A stretch of DNA of 64,000 nucleotides. It comes from Sweltsa coloradensis (lineage: Eukaryota; Arthropoda; Insecta; Plecoptera; Chloroperlidae). The notes beneath the pieces were generated by a model. It saw nothing but the letters and a program-made list of their open reading frames with translations, was not told the origin of the DNA and ran no database searches. This document shows, piece after piece, positions 10,166 through 21,584 of this stretch; within the stretch, counting starts at the first letter, position 1; the number at the start of each line of letters is the position of its first letter. The translations under genes and the position numbers were made by a program. The stretch spans positions 30,604 to 94,603 of the forward strand of contig JAMZAV010003135.1 in NCBI GenBank assembly GCA_024449915.1, written 5' to 3'.

Positions 10166-11905
10166 CTAAGGGGGTGGGAGGGTAACCAATTTGTTTACCG
10201 GACGGGTAAACACTCCCTTAGTAGTACGGACAGAAACCACTCTAACTGTGCTGTCCTTGCTGGGGCACAGTTGTACTATTCGGCCGATGGGCCACGATAG
10301 AGGAGTACAAGAGGGTTCCAAAACGAAAACCACGTCGCCAAGCATGAGATAAGGACACGCGCGAATCCACTTTCCTCTTTGAATTTGAGTACGCAAATAC
10401 TCAGTAGACCTGCGAGTCCAGAACGTTTGGTGCAATTGACGGACACGATGCCAGCGAGAGAGGGACGACGCATCGGCGGGCCAAGCGTGTTCTGGAGGCG
10501 CTAAGAGAGTGGTGCCAATTAGCAGGTGGGCGGGGCTAAGATAGTCGGGGCCTTCGGCGGGGTCAAATGATGTGGCACAGAGGGGGCGACTGTTTAGCAC
10601 GGCTTCAATACGCGCGAAGAGGATGGCAAACTCTTCAAAGGTGTGAGGGGTGTCCTTGATCAGGCGACAGAGCAGTAACTTTGCGGATTTAACCCCGACT
10701 TCCCAGAGGCCTCCGAAGTTGGGGGCGTAGGGAGGGTTAAAATGCCACTGAACGGCGCGGTGGGCGAGCGCATTAGAAATAGATGTCTCGGACAGAGCGA
10801 GGAAGGCATGAATCTCGCGGAGAGTACGGGCAGCACCGACGTAATTACGACCACAGTCGGAATATATGTGAGCTGGAAGGCCACGACGAGCAAGAAAGCA
10901 ATCTAAACAAGCCAGGGATGCTTCCGTGGATAGATCGGAAACCATCTCCAAATGGACAGCTTAGTAGCTATGCAAATGAAAAGACATAGGTATCCTTTGG
11001 TGATGGGGGCGTTTCGACGAGTACTCGTTTTCACAGAAAAAGGTCCTGCATAATCAGTGCCGACGTTGAGAAAAGCGCGGGAGGGCTGAGCGCGAGAAGC
11101 GGGGAGATCAGCCATGAGAGGCTGAACAGGTTTGGCGCGACATTTGTAACACGTTAAGCAACGTCGAATACGTTGTCGGAGTAGACCTCGGAGACACATA
11201 ATCCAGTAGTGTTGCTGGATGAGGGCTTGCACAGTGCGGGTGCCAGAGTGTAATGAAATGCGATGAAACTCGTCACACAAGAGTGAGGAAAGATGCGCCT
11301 CTTTGGGAAGCAAGAGGGTGTGACAAGCTTCTTCAGGGAGCAAGGAGTTGTGTAACCTGCCGCCCACCCTGAGAAACCTGCGGGGGTCGATGAACGGCTT
11401 GAGAGTGGAGAGACGAGAAGACACAGCGGTGTGGTTGACAAGACGTTTAAGCTCGTCAGCGTAGTAATGCTTCTGAGTGAGCAGCACAAACAAATTCATT
11501 GCGTCATCAAGCTCAGACGGAAGGAGCGGCCCGGTGGGCAACGGAAGGCTTGCGCGGCGGGCGAGAAGAATTCTTGAGAAACGCACCACATGGCTGAACA
11601 CGCGCTTCGCTTTCAAGAGCGTAGAAAAGCTTTGCAGCTTAACAAGCAAGGGATCAACGACGGGGTCATGAATGATCAAGACAGTAGGGGACGGTTTGAG
11701 CTCGGGCACGTCGTGGGTGGGGTCGAACGAGGTGACTACAGAGGGCCACGTGGAAGGGGGAGAACGCATGAACGGGGACCCATTGAGCCACAAAGGGTGC
11801 CCTAACAGTTCTAAGGGGAGCTTGGTTCTCTTCAGAGCGCACATGTGCCCAGCTGGTAGGAGAGTTGCTTTCGAGAATTTCGACTGCCCGATCAGTAGGG
11901 TTACC
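10166..11905 (-). pseudogene. BEL/Pao retrotransposon polyprotein: RNase H end, integrase, DUF5641
   Basis: C-terminal part of a Pao-type pol. In order: a piece with SWAHVRSEEN and LLGHPLWLNGSP (end of the RT/RNase H region); an integrase zinc-binding segment with HRISLHSG...HYWIMCL...RRCLTCYKC; the integrase core with catalytic Asp in VGTDYAGPF, Asp in IYSDCGRNYVG and Glu in PNFGGLWEVGVK; and DUF5641 (RWHRVRQLHQTFWTRRS...GDVVFVLE) ending just before the LTR. A one-base loss near 10962 splits the core into two frames. A small deletion with frame change near 11825 removes the residues after SEEN. The gag-RT half is absent (break at about 11905). Confidence 0.9.
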
Positions 11906-12226
11906 AACTTGGGTCAACTAGAATTCCGGACAAATCTCGAATTTAAGTGGACACACAAGGGGTCTGGGGCAAAGCCCCAGCCGCCGGATGCGAAAACCTT
12001 TTGGACCCTTTTAACCTTCAAAACAGCCGGATACGTAATTTAAAGATTCAATGACTTAAATATATCCAAGTTTTAATTCTTCTTTTTGGGAGGCGAATTG
12101 CCTACCAGTTCCATTTCACGATGCAACAATCCGACAGAAAGCACAGGAAAATCGCTCACTGTACGTTCAGTGCTGACACGTCTGGCCACGGTCGCTAAAC
12201 AAACGGACTAATACTAAACTGAAATC
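11906..12226. other. Non-coding flank
   Basis: Contains GGGGTCTGGGGCAAAGCCCC (11959-11978), a GC-rich stretch with an imperfect inverted pair. No gene recognised. Confidence 0.4.
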
Positions 12227-12550
12227 TCATGTTGTAGCGCCTGCGCCTCGCCAAGTGCGCATACAATACAAAGGGGTTGGGGAGGGGTAGTGGGACAGGG
12301 CAGTCGAGGCAGAGGTGGAGGTTGAGGACGTTAAATGACTTTTAACTTGCCTATTCAGGCGTCTTGCCTGGACTTTTGTTAGCAGGCCAGGGTCCACGTC
12401 ATGTTCAAAGTCAACATCTTCCAAATCATTTATGTTTGTGACCCCCTGGCCCGCCAATACCGGTTCAAGTAGACTAATATCCACCTCACTGACAATTCGA
12501 TTTAACAAACGAAAGTACATTGTCCATCTGGGAAGAAGTGCATAGTACAA
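12227..12550 (-). CDS. Unrecognised 107-codon open frame
   Basis: The middle reads LLEPVLAGQGVTNINDLEDV and LLTKVQARRLNRQVKS, which has the spacing of a SAM-like helical segment (domain-number-then-QARRL form seen in some transposon-linked proteins), followed by a Ser/Thr run. No other domain, no clear start context. Could be chance or an element fragment. Confidence 0.2.
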   Translation of the reverse strand: MYYALLPRWTMYFRLLNRIVSEVDISLLEPVLAGQGVTNINDLEDVDFEHDVDPGLLTKVQARRLNRQVKSHLTSSTSTSASTALSHYPSPTPLYCMRTWRGAGATT

Positions 12551-12633
12551 TTTTAAAACATAATATTCACACTTATTTTATCATTGTACTCAACATGCAC
12601 CATTTTGCACCCTTACTTTGATAGTAGCCACAA

Positions 12634-12656
12634 AATATATATATATATATATATAT
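12634..12656. repeat. (TA)n microsatellite at left end of Penelope-like element
   Basis: About 23 bp of alternating TA directly abut the element. The same sequence type abuts the right end (16552-16574), so the element sits in a TA microsatellite. Confidence 0.9.
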
Positions 12657-13709
12657 AATGGGTTTCCTAACCGGTTGTTCCACAAGGCTTGGAAAAGAAG
12701 AACCAGAGCAGAAGAAACTCAAGTCGATCCAGTAGACAAACCAAGAGCCACTGCATATTTGCCATATGTTCGAGGGACCACCGACCGAATTGGCAAACTA
12801 CTGGCTATTGAAAACATCAAAACGGTCTTTTCGACAGATAGAACCTTAGGCGAAATGATTGGTAGCCACAAAGACAAGATTCATTTGGAGGGTTGGGGCG
12901 TCTACGAGATTCCGTGTGGAGACTGTTCGCAGACATATGTTGGACAAACTGGTCGAAATATGTCGATGCGTCTACAGGAACACAAACTCGCCGTCAACAA
13001 GATGGAAACAACATCTGCTTTGGCACAACATGTCAAGAAGGAGGGTCATTCCATTGATTTTGACGGAATGAGGCCTCTTGCCATGGTAAGCCATCTATAT
13101 AGTCAAATCGTCAGAGAGGCAGTGGAAATTGAAAAGCGCCCACTCAATCTTAACAAACGAGACGATGGCAAGCGTTTGGCTCAATCGTGGAAGCCTGCTT
13201 TGATTGAGAGGTTAGTCAAAGAAAGCGGTATAGCGGCTGATAGAGTGCCTGCAGTTCTAGACGAACGTGGGACGTCCGGACGGACCCAACCATCTTGTCT
13301 AGAAATTTGGAATCCAGCAGAATGACTAGAAGTCATACTGCAGCTCTTGAAAAGTATGAGACTGAGCCGCCTGTGGTACCAAGACATGAAGACAGCGATA
13401 GGCCTGCTAGAATGGTAACAAGAAGTCACACTCACATGCAACCAAGTGATTTGATTTTAGGTTCACTGCAATTGGATCTTTGTAATTTTTATGTTTGCAA
13501 GGTAGTGTGTTTTTTGTTTCTATTTGTTTATTTTTATAATGCTGTTGTTGTTTTATTGAATTTTTGTTTTTAACCTTCCCTTGAAATGGAAACATAGTTT
13601 TTCTGAAACGTTGGGATTAAAGTTATTTTTTATAATACTGTGCGTGATTATTTACCGTAAAGATACTTAAAACATTAACCATGGATCACGAAAGCTTAAG
13701 ACAAAACAT
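12657..13709 (+). repeat. Pseudo-LTR, left copy
   Basis: Direct repeat of 15498-16554. The two copies differ by at least eight one-base indels but only a few substitutions. Confidence 0.9.
12661..13324 (+). pseudogene. Penelope-like ORF, C-terminal part with GIY-YIG endonuclease (left copy)
   Basis: Covers the end of the RT region (RLFHKAWKRRTRAEE, AYLPYVRGTTDRIGKLL) and the GIY-YIG nuclease: GVYEIPCGDCSQTYVGQTGR, then MRLQEHKLAV and HVKKEGHSIDFDG, ending with RDDGKRLAQSWKPALIERL. GIY-YIG domains nick the target so the RT can prime there. Truncated at its N-terminus by the TA repeat; in this copy one extra base near 12861 sits where the RT and nuclease frames meet. Confidence 0.85.
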
Positions 13710-16292
13710 TATTCGCCTCTACGGGGAGGAGACATTTTCTCGTGTGAGTCTATTTGGTGCACTGCGGTGCAAGAAAGAAATAGCTTTGTGCGATCTGAGC
13801 TTTTTACTACGATGCAGATACCACAAGGTAATACCAAATTTTCTCCGTTTAAAATTTAATAAGATTACACCTAGCACTTGTAGAATTCTAAACAATGCTA
13901 GCATGAGCCTTCTGAGAGATTGCATTTCTGACAAATACCGTACATTGGATCGCATGTCAAATCAACTTTTCAACCTACACAACACCCTTTGTAGAGATTT
14001 GCATCCTATCCTACTCGATAAAATAGACAACCTTACAATGTGTCGAGCTTTAAACAATGCTGATATGGCTAGAACTCGTCAGAAGAACAAGTTTGATAGG
14101 CTACAAAACAATGCTTCTTGGCGTAGGCCTACCGTCTCAACCAACTACAAACTAAACCCAGACAAGGTTGTTGCGAATTTTTCTTCCGTACAGCTTAACG
14201 AAGCTAGCAAGAATGTTTTAAGTAAAGGTTTTAACTTCGCTGTTGCTCCAAAGAAGCTACCTGTGGAAAGAATTATTTGTGGCGTAGAAACTGCAATTAT
14301 GGGTTTACCTGATGCACTAGCTGAACAGATAAGACAAGATACCTCATCCATTCTTAGAAAATCCAAGCCTCCAGCCCGCAACATCACGAAAGAAGAGTTT
14401 CAAGCTTTAAACCAACTTAAAAATAACCCAAACATCACAATACTTCCTGCAGATAAAGGTAATGCTACCGTAGTTATGGACACTATTGACTATAGGGAGA
14501 AAATGTCTAGGATTTTAGAAGATCCTACATACGTACTAACTGAGGCAAAACCCAACAGTTTACTTAGAAAAGAAGACCAAGTCTCTAATTGTTGCGTCCC
14601 CTATTGACAAACAAACTCAGAAGTATCTCATTCCTAGAGAGAAGTCATCTCGAATCCCTCGTCTGTATGGACTTCCAAAGATCCACAAAGCAAACTTACC
14701 ATTAAGACCGATTGTCAGTGCAGTAGGATCACCTACACAGGCTCTGGCAAAACATCTCGCTAATTGTTTGCAGCCCTTTTCTGAAGATGCAAAATCTTAC
14801 GTGAAAAAACTCTGCCACATTTCATAAGTCTTCTGGATAACATCAGGCTAGACCCAGGCGATATATTGGTGAGTTTCGACGTTGTTTCTTCTCTCTTCAC
14901 TAAGGTACCAGTAGATGAAGCTATGAAAATAATCTCAGAAAAATACCCTGTCGCAAAGCATGTCGTCACTTTGTCGCAGCATTGTATGTCATCTACATAC
15001 TTTGTTTATGAAGGACAATTCTATAAACAAGTCATAGGCGCACCGATGGGTTCACCATTATCACCAGTGGTAGCAAATTTGTATATGGAAGATTTCGAGA
15101 CAGAGCACTCGAATCGTCCCATTACAAACCTCGAGTTTGTTGTTGAGATACATTGACGACTATTTTGTAATTTTGCAACATGGGCAAGAAGAGTCTACCG
15201 AGTTTTTTAAACCACCTAAACTCTATCCATTCTGACATTCAATTCACCATGGAAGTTGAAGTAGACGGAAAACTGCCTTTCCTTGATGCCTTGATAATAA
15301 GGAAACCTGATGGACGTTTGGGCCACACTGTATACAGAAAGCCAACTCATACCAATAGGTATTTGCAGGCCTCTTCACATCATCATCCTTCGCAACTTCG
15401 ATCAATAGCATTTACTTTGGCTACACGTTCTCGAAGAATAACTGACGAAGAACATTTAGACGAAGAAGGCAAGATTCTACGTGAGGCACTGCTCAGTAAT
15501 GGGTTTTCCTACCGGTTGTTCCACAAGGCTTGGAAAAGAAAAACCAGAGCAGAAGAAACTCAAGTCGATCCAGTAGACAAACCAAGAGCCACTGCATATT
15601 TGCCATATGTTCGAGGGACCACCGACCGAATTGGCAAACTACTGGCTATTGAAAACATCAAAACGGTCTTTTCGACAGATAGAACCTTAGGCGAAATGAT
15701 TGTAGCCACAAAGACAAGATTCATTTGGAGGGTTGGGGCGTCTACGAGATTCCGTGTGGAGACTGTTCGCAGACATATGTTGGACAAACTGGTCGAAATA
15801 TGTCGATGCGTCTACAGGAACACAAACTCGCCGTCAACAAGATGGAAACAACATCTGCTTTGGCACAACATGTCAAGAAGGAGGGTCATTCCATTGATTT
15901 TGACGGAATGAGGCCTCTTGCCATGGTAAGCCATCTATCTAGTCGAATCGTCAGAGAGGCAGTGGAAATTGAAAAGCGCCCACTTCAATCTTAACAAACG
16001 AGACGATGGCAAGCGTTTGGCTCAATCGTGGAAGCCTGCTTTGATTGAGAGGTTAGTCAAAGAAAGCGGTATAGCGGCTGATAGAGTGCCTGCAGTTCTA
16101 GACGAACGTGGGACGGTCCGGACGGACCCAACCATCTTGTCTAGAAATTTGGAATCCAGCAGAATGACTAGAAGTCATACTGCAGCTCTTGAAAAGTATG
16201 AGACTGAGCCGCCTGTGGTACCAAGACATGAAGACAGCGATAGGCCTGCTAGAATGGTAACAAGAAGTCACACTCACAATGCAACCAAGTGA
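13681..16292 (+). pseudogene. Penelope-like reverse transcriptase plus GIY-YIG endonuclease (full copy, frameshifted)
   Basis: N-terminal region from MDHESLRQN, then RT motifs: ILPADKGNATVVMD, RIPRLYGLPKIHK, ILVSFDVVS, then GAPMGSPLSPVVANLYMEDFE, the catalytic YIDD (15149-15160) and KLPFLDALIIRKPDG. The GIY-YIG domain follows (15725-15960). Frames change near 14570, 14805, 15110, 15190, 15715 and 15985, several in short A or T runs. The order and completeness suggest a recently active copy; whether the breaks are real or read errors is open. Confidence 0.9.
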
Positions 16293-16554
16293 TTTGATTT
16301 TAGGTTCACTGCAATTGGATCTTTGTAATTTTCTATGTTTGCAAGGTAGTGTGTTTTTTGTTTCTATTTGTTTATTTTTATAATGCTGTTGTTGTTTTAT
16401 TGAATTTTTGTTTTTAACCTTCCCTTGAAAATGGAAACATAGTTTTTCTGAAACGTTGGGATTAAAGTTATTTTTTATAATACTGTGCGTGATTATTTAC
16501 CGTAAAGATACTTAAAACATTAACCATGGATCACGAAAGCTTAAGACAAAACAT
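15498..16554 (+). repeat. Pseudo-LTR, right copy
   Basis: Partner of 12657-13709; ends within ACAAAACAT and runs directly into the TA microsatellite. Confidence 0.9.
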
Positions 16555-16574
16555 ATATATATATATATATATAT
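16552..16574. repeat. (AT)n microsatellite at right end of Penelope-like element
   Basis: Alternating AT abutting the 3' end, matching the left flank. Confidence 0.9.
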
Positions 16575-18248
16575 TAAATTTAAAGGACATGACAACCCTG
16601 GTATTTCCCGCTGATGTAAAGAACCTAATTTGTTTTAATGACTAAATAATGGCGAAAACCAGAAGTCGCTAACTTGAAGCAGTAGTTAATTACACGTGAT
16701 TGAATAACAATAATATAGGTGGGTGCGCGCGCATCCAAAAATCGTGACGTAAAGATTGAGAAAAGTCGAGTCTTTTCCCCGACCTCAGATTACTGGTCAG
16801 CGCTGTAAAGAACTCTCTCTCTGTAGAAGAAGATATAGTGTTTAGACGAAAACCAAAAGCTTCATCAAGTTCAGTGGTCTTCTCTCTACAAGCATGTTGC
16901 TAAAGTCAACCTTGTAGAAAACAAAACATAGTTTTGGATTATTAAAAAAAAAACACGCTAAAAACGACAAATATATCGTTCTTTCAGAGACCTTGAAAGC
17001 CAGTAAAATTGACCAAATGTGAAAATATTTTGACACCCACATGTAGCAGAAGCAATGCAAAAAAAACACAATAATTATTATGATTCGTTTCAAATATGCG
17101 TGTATGTGCGTGATATACTAATGCGTGCTTTTGTTGAGAAATCACGCGCGAGCGTCTTATGAAGGTAGCAGCCCCGTGGCACTCGCGATGCAACTTTTCA
17201 TAAAACATCAGACTCTAAGGTACTTGTTATGTTGCCTCTTCTTGCGGGGACTCAACGGCTGTGAGTCTCCCGTACAAAGCCATGGAACCTGTTCGACAAA
17301 ATTCTGGATTTTATTTCGTTGTTGGCTCGTTAGTCAAAACAGCGAAACACATTAAAATTATTATTCTCAATCGCACAATAAAGATGATCATAATAATATT
17401 ACAGGAACACGCGTTATTCTCTCAAGAAGTGCACATAAATTTAATTGGGCTTTCAAATATGCAATAGCAATGAGATAACACAATCAGTCATGATTACCTT
17501 CATTATGACAATTATGTGGATTTATCATGGCTGCATTTGCTGCTCCTGCAAATGGGAGGAATCCTACATACACTCAAAATTCCTCAGGAAAAGTCTCCTG
17601 GATTTTCTTTATTGTGCACGCAAGAATTACGACCCGTTTTCCCTTGCCTAGATTAGTCCAATTGTTTATCAAATATACAAACCGTCTATATGCAAGATAA
17701 CGCCATCCCTTATTAGTAATTGCCTTGCTCAATTCTCGTTTCTTAAATTGATTGGAAGTGGTTTAAATCAAATTTTGTCTAAGATAATAAAGTCCGGCAC
17801 TTGATATTATATGATGTTGAAAAGTCGGGTGGTTAACTATGCAGCCGTAATCTCCTTCGTTGATTAAAGGCACTACGGCATCGTTTTCTGAACAGCAAAC
17901 ACTCCATTACTCGGCATAGATTTGCACTCGCCGTACTTGCACCAAAATAATGATTTCGTTCTTTCCGCCATTTGAATAAGTTTTAGCCTTTCTCCTCACG
18001 TCGACGTCTATTTTCTAATATCTCTTCAACTGTATATTCAGGTTCGTACATGCATGTTGTAAAAGCTGCCATAATGAAAACAATAATTAAAACGTAAATG
18101 ACAAGTGAGCAAAGGGACCCTTATTATAGTTATTAATATTATTTACCTACACACAACGGCACGCACTCAAAACTGTGGACCCGCGGCTAAAATATAAACA
18201 CTAATTTACAGAGTGTCGCCGTCTAGGAAAGGATGGCAATAATAAACG
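16575..18248. other. Non-coding
   Basis: AT-rich with no supported gene. Short open frames have no domain content. GGTGGGTGCGCGCGCATCC at about 16719 is the only GC-rich spot. Confidence 0.5.
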
Positions 18249-18584
18249 CCTTCAAATTCCAACTCGACACCTTCTCGCGGTTTGGCCCGTGAATAGGGGA
18301 GTTTCACTCCCTGAAACTAATGGCGAGCTCTGGGTCGTCGTCGGGGAACCCCTTCCCTTTGACTACCTCCCCGACGGCGACGATAAAGACAACCCGGACG
18401 GATGATGACACAGACGGAGACGACCACGACGTGGGGGAACCCCTGCCCTCCCCATATGCTTGTGGCTGGTTCTGACCAGCACAGGCCTGTCTACCCCTTG
18501 TCCCCCCGCGTCATCCCTTACGTCCCTCCCATCGTCTCGATTAGCCAAGTTGCATAAATATGAGACGTTAAGCAATATCCAATC
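18249..18584 (+). mobile_element. SINE-like family A, copy 3 (near full length)
   Basis: Runs from the 5' end CCTTCAAATTCCAACTCG through GGGGAGTTTCACTCCCTG and the GC-rich body to AAGCAATATCCAATCC. One of the most complete copies. Confidence 0.9.
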
Positions 18585-18857
18585 CAAAATACTAAGAAAT
18601 AAACTTGAACACCTTTGTCTTAAAATTTATAAAAACACGCAGTTACTGTTCACACTATGAATAAACACGCGGGTACTGTTCTCCATGGTTACTTTACTTA
18701 GTTCACATAATAACCAACACTCGGAAAGTAAGATTATGAAGAAAAATCGGTCAAAGAATACTTCAAGCAGACAAACACAAATCTACTACTTTGTAGGTAA
18801 ATTAGATAATAATGTCATACATAAAATGCCAATATTTTAACACTTAGCGCACGCAAC

Positions 18858-18895
18858 AATAGAGTGGGCCAAATGGAAGACATTATGATTGAAAA
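18858..18895. repeat. 38-bp exact repeat, copy 1
   Basis: AATAGAGTGGGCCAAATGGA through GATTGAAAA; identical to 19536-19573. Confidence 0.85.
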
Positions 18896-19535
18896 TAAAA
18901 CACAAGTTTTGCGTAAATCAAATGGTCTAAGCACATGCCTAGAAGTATACCTTTTCGGTATCAGGTGACATACTACACTGACATTCGAAACAGTTTGAAC
19001 ACCCCACAATCTTTAGATCGAAATGAAGTAAAGCTATACACATCCTAGCCTGTCAAACCGCGCGTCAACCCTTTTGTTTACCTACTGCGAAGCGACCATT
19101 GACCCTAATTGCAAGTGCTGTGGCCATTCCAGTGTTATACCATTGGGTATTGTTATACGCACTCCGACGAAAACATTTATGTTACAGATTTCTTTACAAT
19201 ATTTTCATACATAGGATGCTTTCGGATTCAATTATCTCTAGGATAATGTCTGCATATTTGCACACTTGGTAAAGCTCTTCAGAATGGCATATCTTCCCTT
19301 TCATATTCATGAAAAAAAGTTTGACTAGTTCACAAAATACTTTTTCTAATGGAATTCGTTGTATCTCAAACCTCAACACGTGGACATGTCCCAGCACCTA
19401 GGCCTACTAGTATTGTTTGGCATTCTATGGGGAAACCCGCCCTGAATGAGCAGGAGAAGTGGATGACATGAACACACAGCAATATATATATATAATACTA
19501 TAGAGTATGGACCCAAAGGGTAGTTGTTATTGTTT

Positions 19536-19573
19536 AATAGAGTGGGCCAAATGGAAGACATTATGATTGAAAA
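19536..19573. repeat. 38-bp exact repeat, copy 2
   Basis: Partner of 18858-18895, 678 bp away; the flanks do not match. Confidence 0.85.
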
Positions 19574-20346
19574 AACCCACTTCAGCTTATTTGTTAAAAT
19601 AATGTATTTAGTATAAATTGTCAATGTAGGGAACACATCTGTTTTACCCGGTGAGATCCTCTTCTAATAACTAACTTGGTGGGTCTATTAGTTTGTTTGC
19701 ATATTATGAATTAATGTTTACGGACTGTTATTAGGATTCAATCCCAGCATTTTGTCTACGACTGAGGAAAGCAATGTAGCTAGCGGAGACGAGTTACGAA
19801 CCCAAGTTACTAAGTACTTATTTTACTATTGTCCATTTTTCTAAACCGAATTCGAATACATACACAATTACGACATGTAAAATCTCAGTCTGGACAGGAT
19901 CCGCACAAAATGTGTGAGTTAAGTCGGCGTAAGCCCGTTTGGCTTTAAAAAATGCATATTTTATAGACTATAATTCTTTGCTAGAGACATGTTTACAGTG
20001 GGTGGCATTTGTTGCCAACTTATGACAATAAGCTAGAAATCATTCATTCTTCCTCAACGCACGTGGGACAGTTTCCTAGAGTAAGTTCCTTTGGGAGTTT
20101 CAACTACATAGGAATGTGGAGTAGAAGCCATTTGTTTTACACTGGAGGAAATCCAATTCCAATGGGATTGTTCCATCATGATGTTTTCTCCAGGGTTTAG
20201 TGGTGGAGGGGATTGGCCATTTGGCGAAAAAAGGCTATTTTACAGACCTGTTTGTATTCTAGGACTTTCACATGGTGATTTGTATCAAAGGAAGTTTTTC
20301 CGAGGGGTGTTGATATAGGATGCATTGTTCTGGTTCTTCTCCCAAG

Positions 20347-20379
20347 CCCTCCCCAGGACAAATTTTGTCCTGGGGAGGG
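20347..20379. repeat. Perfect 33-bp palindrome
   Basis: Two 16-bp arms, CCCTCCCCAGGACAAA and its exact reverse complement, separated by one T. No gene next to it, so a terminator or operator role cannot be argued; a young foldback or cruciform is likelier. Confidence 0.9.
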
Positions 20380-21014
20380 GAAAAAACTGTGCTTGAACTT
20401 GGTGGTAATATTGATGACTTTGGCTAAGATTAAGTTGTGTTTCACCATCTTGCCGTATTGCAGTAGATTCAATTTTCCGATTTTTTGTTATCTCTTCAAG
20501 GACATTATTTTCGCAGCGCCATGCTGTAACTGAGTTTGTGGGAAAACCAAGGATATCTCATTGCGCCTAGTTTCATTTACAATTTGAACGATTTACACTC
20601 GCTTTTTGCCGATGACTACCTCTGTTGCCTCGCAGTGTGTGAATTTTCTTTCATAAATGATGTCACCCAATGGTTTCCTCGAGTATGGTGGATTTGTACA
20701 CACAGTTTCGCGACGTCCGTCTTTGAAAATACTTGCTGACCGTGTGAGTGACTAGAGTCTGGACGACCTGTGCAGTCAGAACTGACCCCAGGTGACTCGA
20801 AAACCGGGGTCAAAACCGCCGTGAAGTCGGTTAATTGGCGAACAACGTCCTAAGTAGCCCGTGGACTAGTCGGGCCGGCCGGACGTCTTCTTCTCTCTTC
20901 TGCCTTATCGCTGGAGGTTCCTGCCAGAGGGTAATCTAGCGTTCGACCTCTCTGGCCAAGCGGATCCAAAAGGCGTAGGCAGCGAGTGGTTCTTCTTCCT
21001 CTTCACTTCTTCTC

Positions 21015-21346
21015 CATTCCAACTCGACACCTTCTCGCGGTTTGGCCCGTGAATGGGGGAGTTTCACTTCCTGAAACTAATGGCGAGCTCTGGGTCGTCG
21101 TCGGGGAACCCCTTCCCTTTGACTACCTCCCCGACGGCGACGACAAAGACAACACGGACGGATGGTGACACAGACGGAGACGACCACAACGTGGGGGAAC
21201 CCCTGCCCTCCCCATATGTTTGTGGCTGGTTCTGACCAGCACAGGCCTGTCCACCCCTTGTCCCCCTGCGTCATCCCTTACGTCCCTCCCTTCGTCTCGA
21301 TTAGCCAAGTTGCATAAATATGAAATGTAAAGCAATATCCAATCAA
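21015..21346 (+). mobile_element. SINE-like family A, copy 4
   Basis: Near full length, from ATTCCAACTCGACACC to AAGCAATATCCAATCAA; directly followed by copy 5. Confidence 0.9.
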
Positions 21347-21584
21347 CCCTTCCCTTTGACTACCTTCTCGACGGCGACGACAATGACAACACGAACGGAT
21401 GATAACACAGACGGAGACGACCACGACGTGGGGGAACCCCCGCCCTCCCCATTTGCTTGTGGCTGGTTCTGACCAGCACAGGCCTGTCCACCCCTTGTTC
21501 CCCTGCGTCACCCCTTACATCCCTCCCTTCGTCTCGATTAGCCAAGTTGCATAAATATGAGACGTTAAGCAATATCCAATCAAT
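21347..21584 (+). mobile_element. SINE-like family A, copy 5 (tandem with copy 4)
   Basis: Begins in the body (CCCTTCCCTTTGACTACC) immediately after the tail of copy 4, same orientation. Either a second insertion into the tail or a tandem transcript. Confidence 0.9.

Larger units (their letters stand above)
12657..16554 (+). mobile_element. Penelope-like element, partial tandem dimer
   Basis: A 3' portion (12657-13709) is followed head-to-tail by a nearly full element (from about 13610), whose own 3' portion (15498-16554) repeats the first. The two 1.05-kb direct repeats act as pseudo-LTRs, the arrangement typical of Penelope-like elements. Encoded domains are reverse transcriptase and a C-terminal GIY-YIG endonuclease. 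I looked for a hammerhead ribozyme core (CTGATGA...GAAA) in the repeats and did not find one. Confidence 0.9.
18896..21014. other. Non-coding; second 38-bp repeat and a long palindrome
   Basis: The only structures are the 38-bp repeat at 19536-19573 and the palindrome at 20347-20379. An open frame at 20009-20200 (63 codons, MLPTYDNKLEIIHSSS) has no recognised domain and is not called. Confidence 0.5.

Noticed and set aside
11477..12043. Plus-strand open frames opposite the BEL/Pao gene
   Set aside because: Antisense to the integrase region, whose minus-strand motifs are clear.
12657..16554. Hammerhead ribozyme expected in Penelope-like pseudo-LTRs
   Set aside because: I found no CTGATGA...GAAA core in either copy; absence may reflect my manual reading.
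20009..20200. 63-codon open frame MLPTYDNKLEIIHSS
   Set aside because: No domain, no splice sites placed with confidence, and no homologue recognised.
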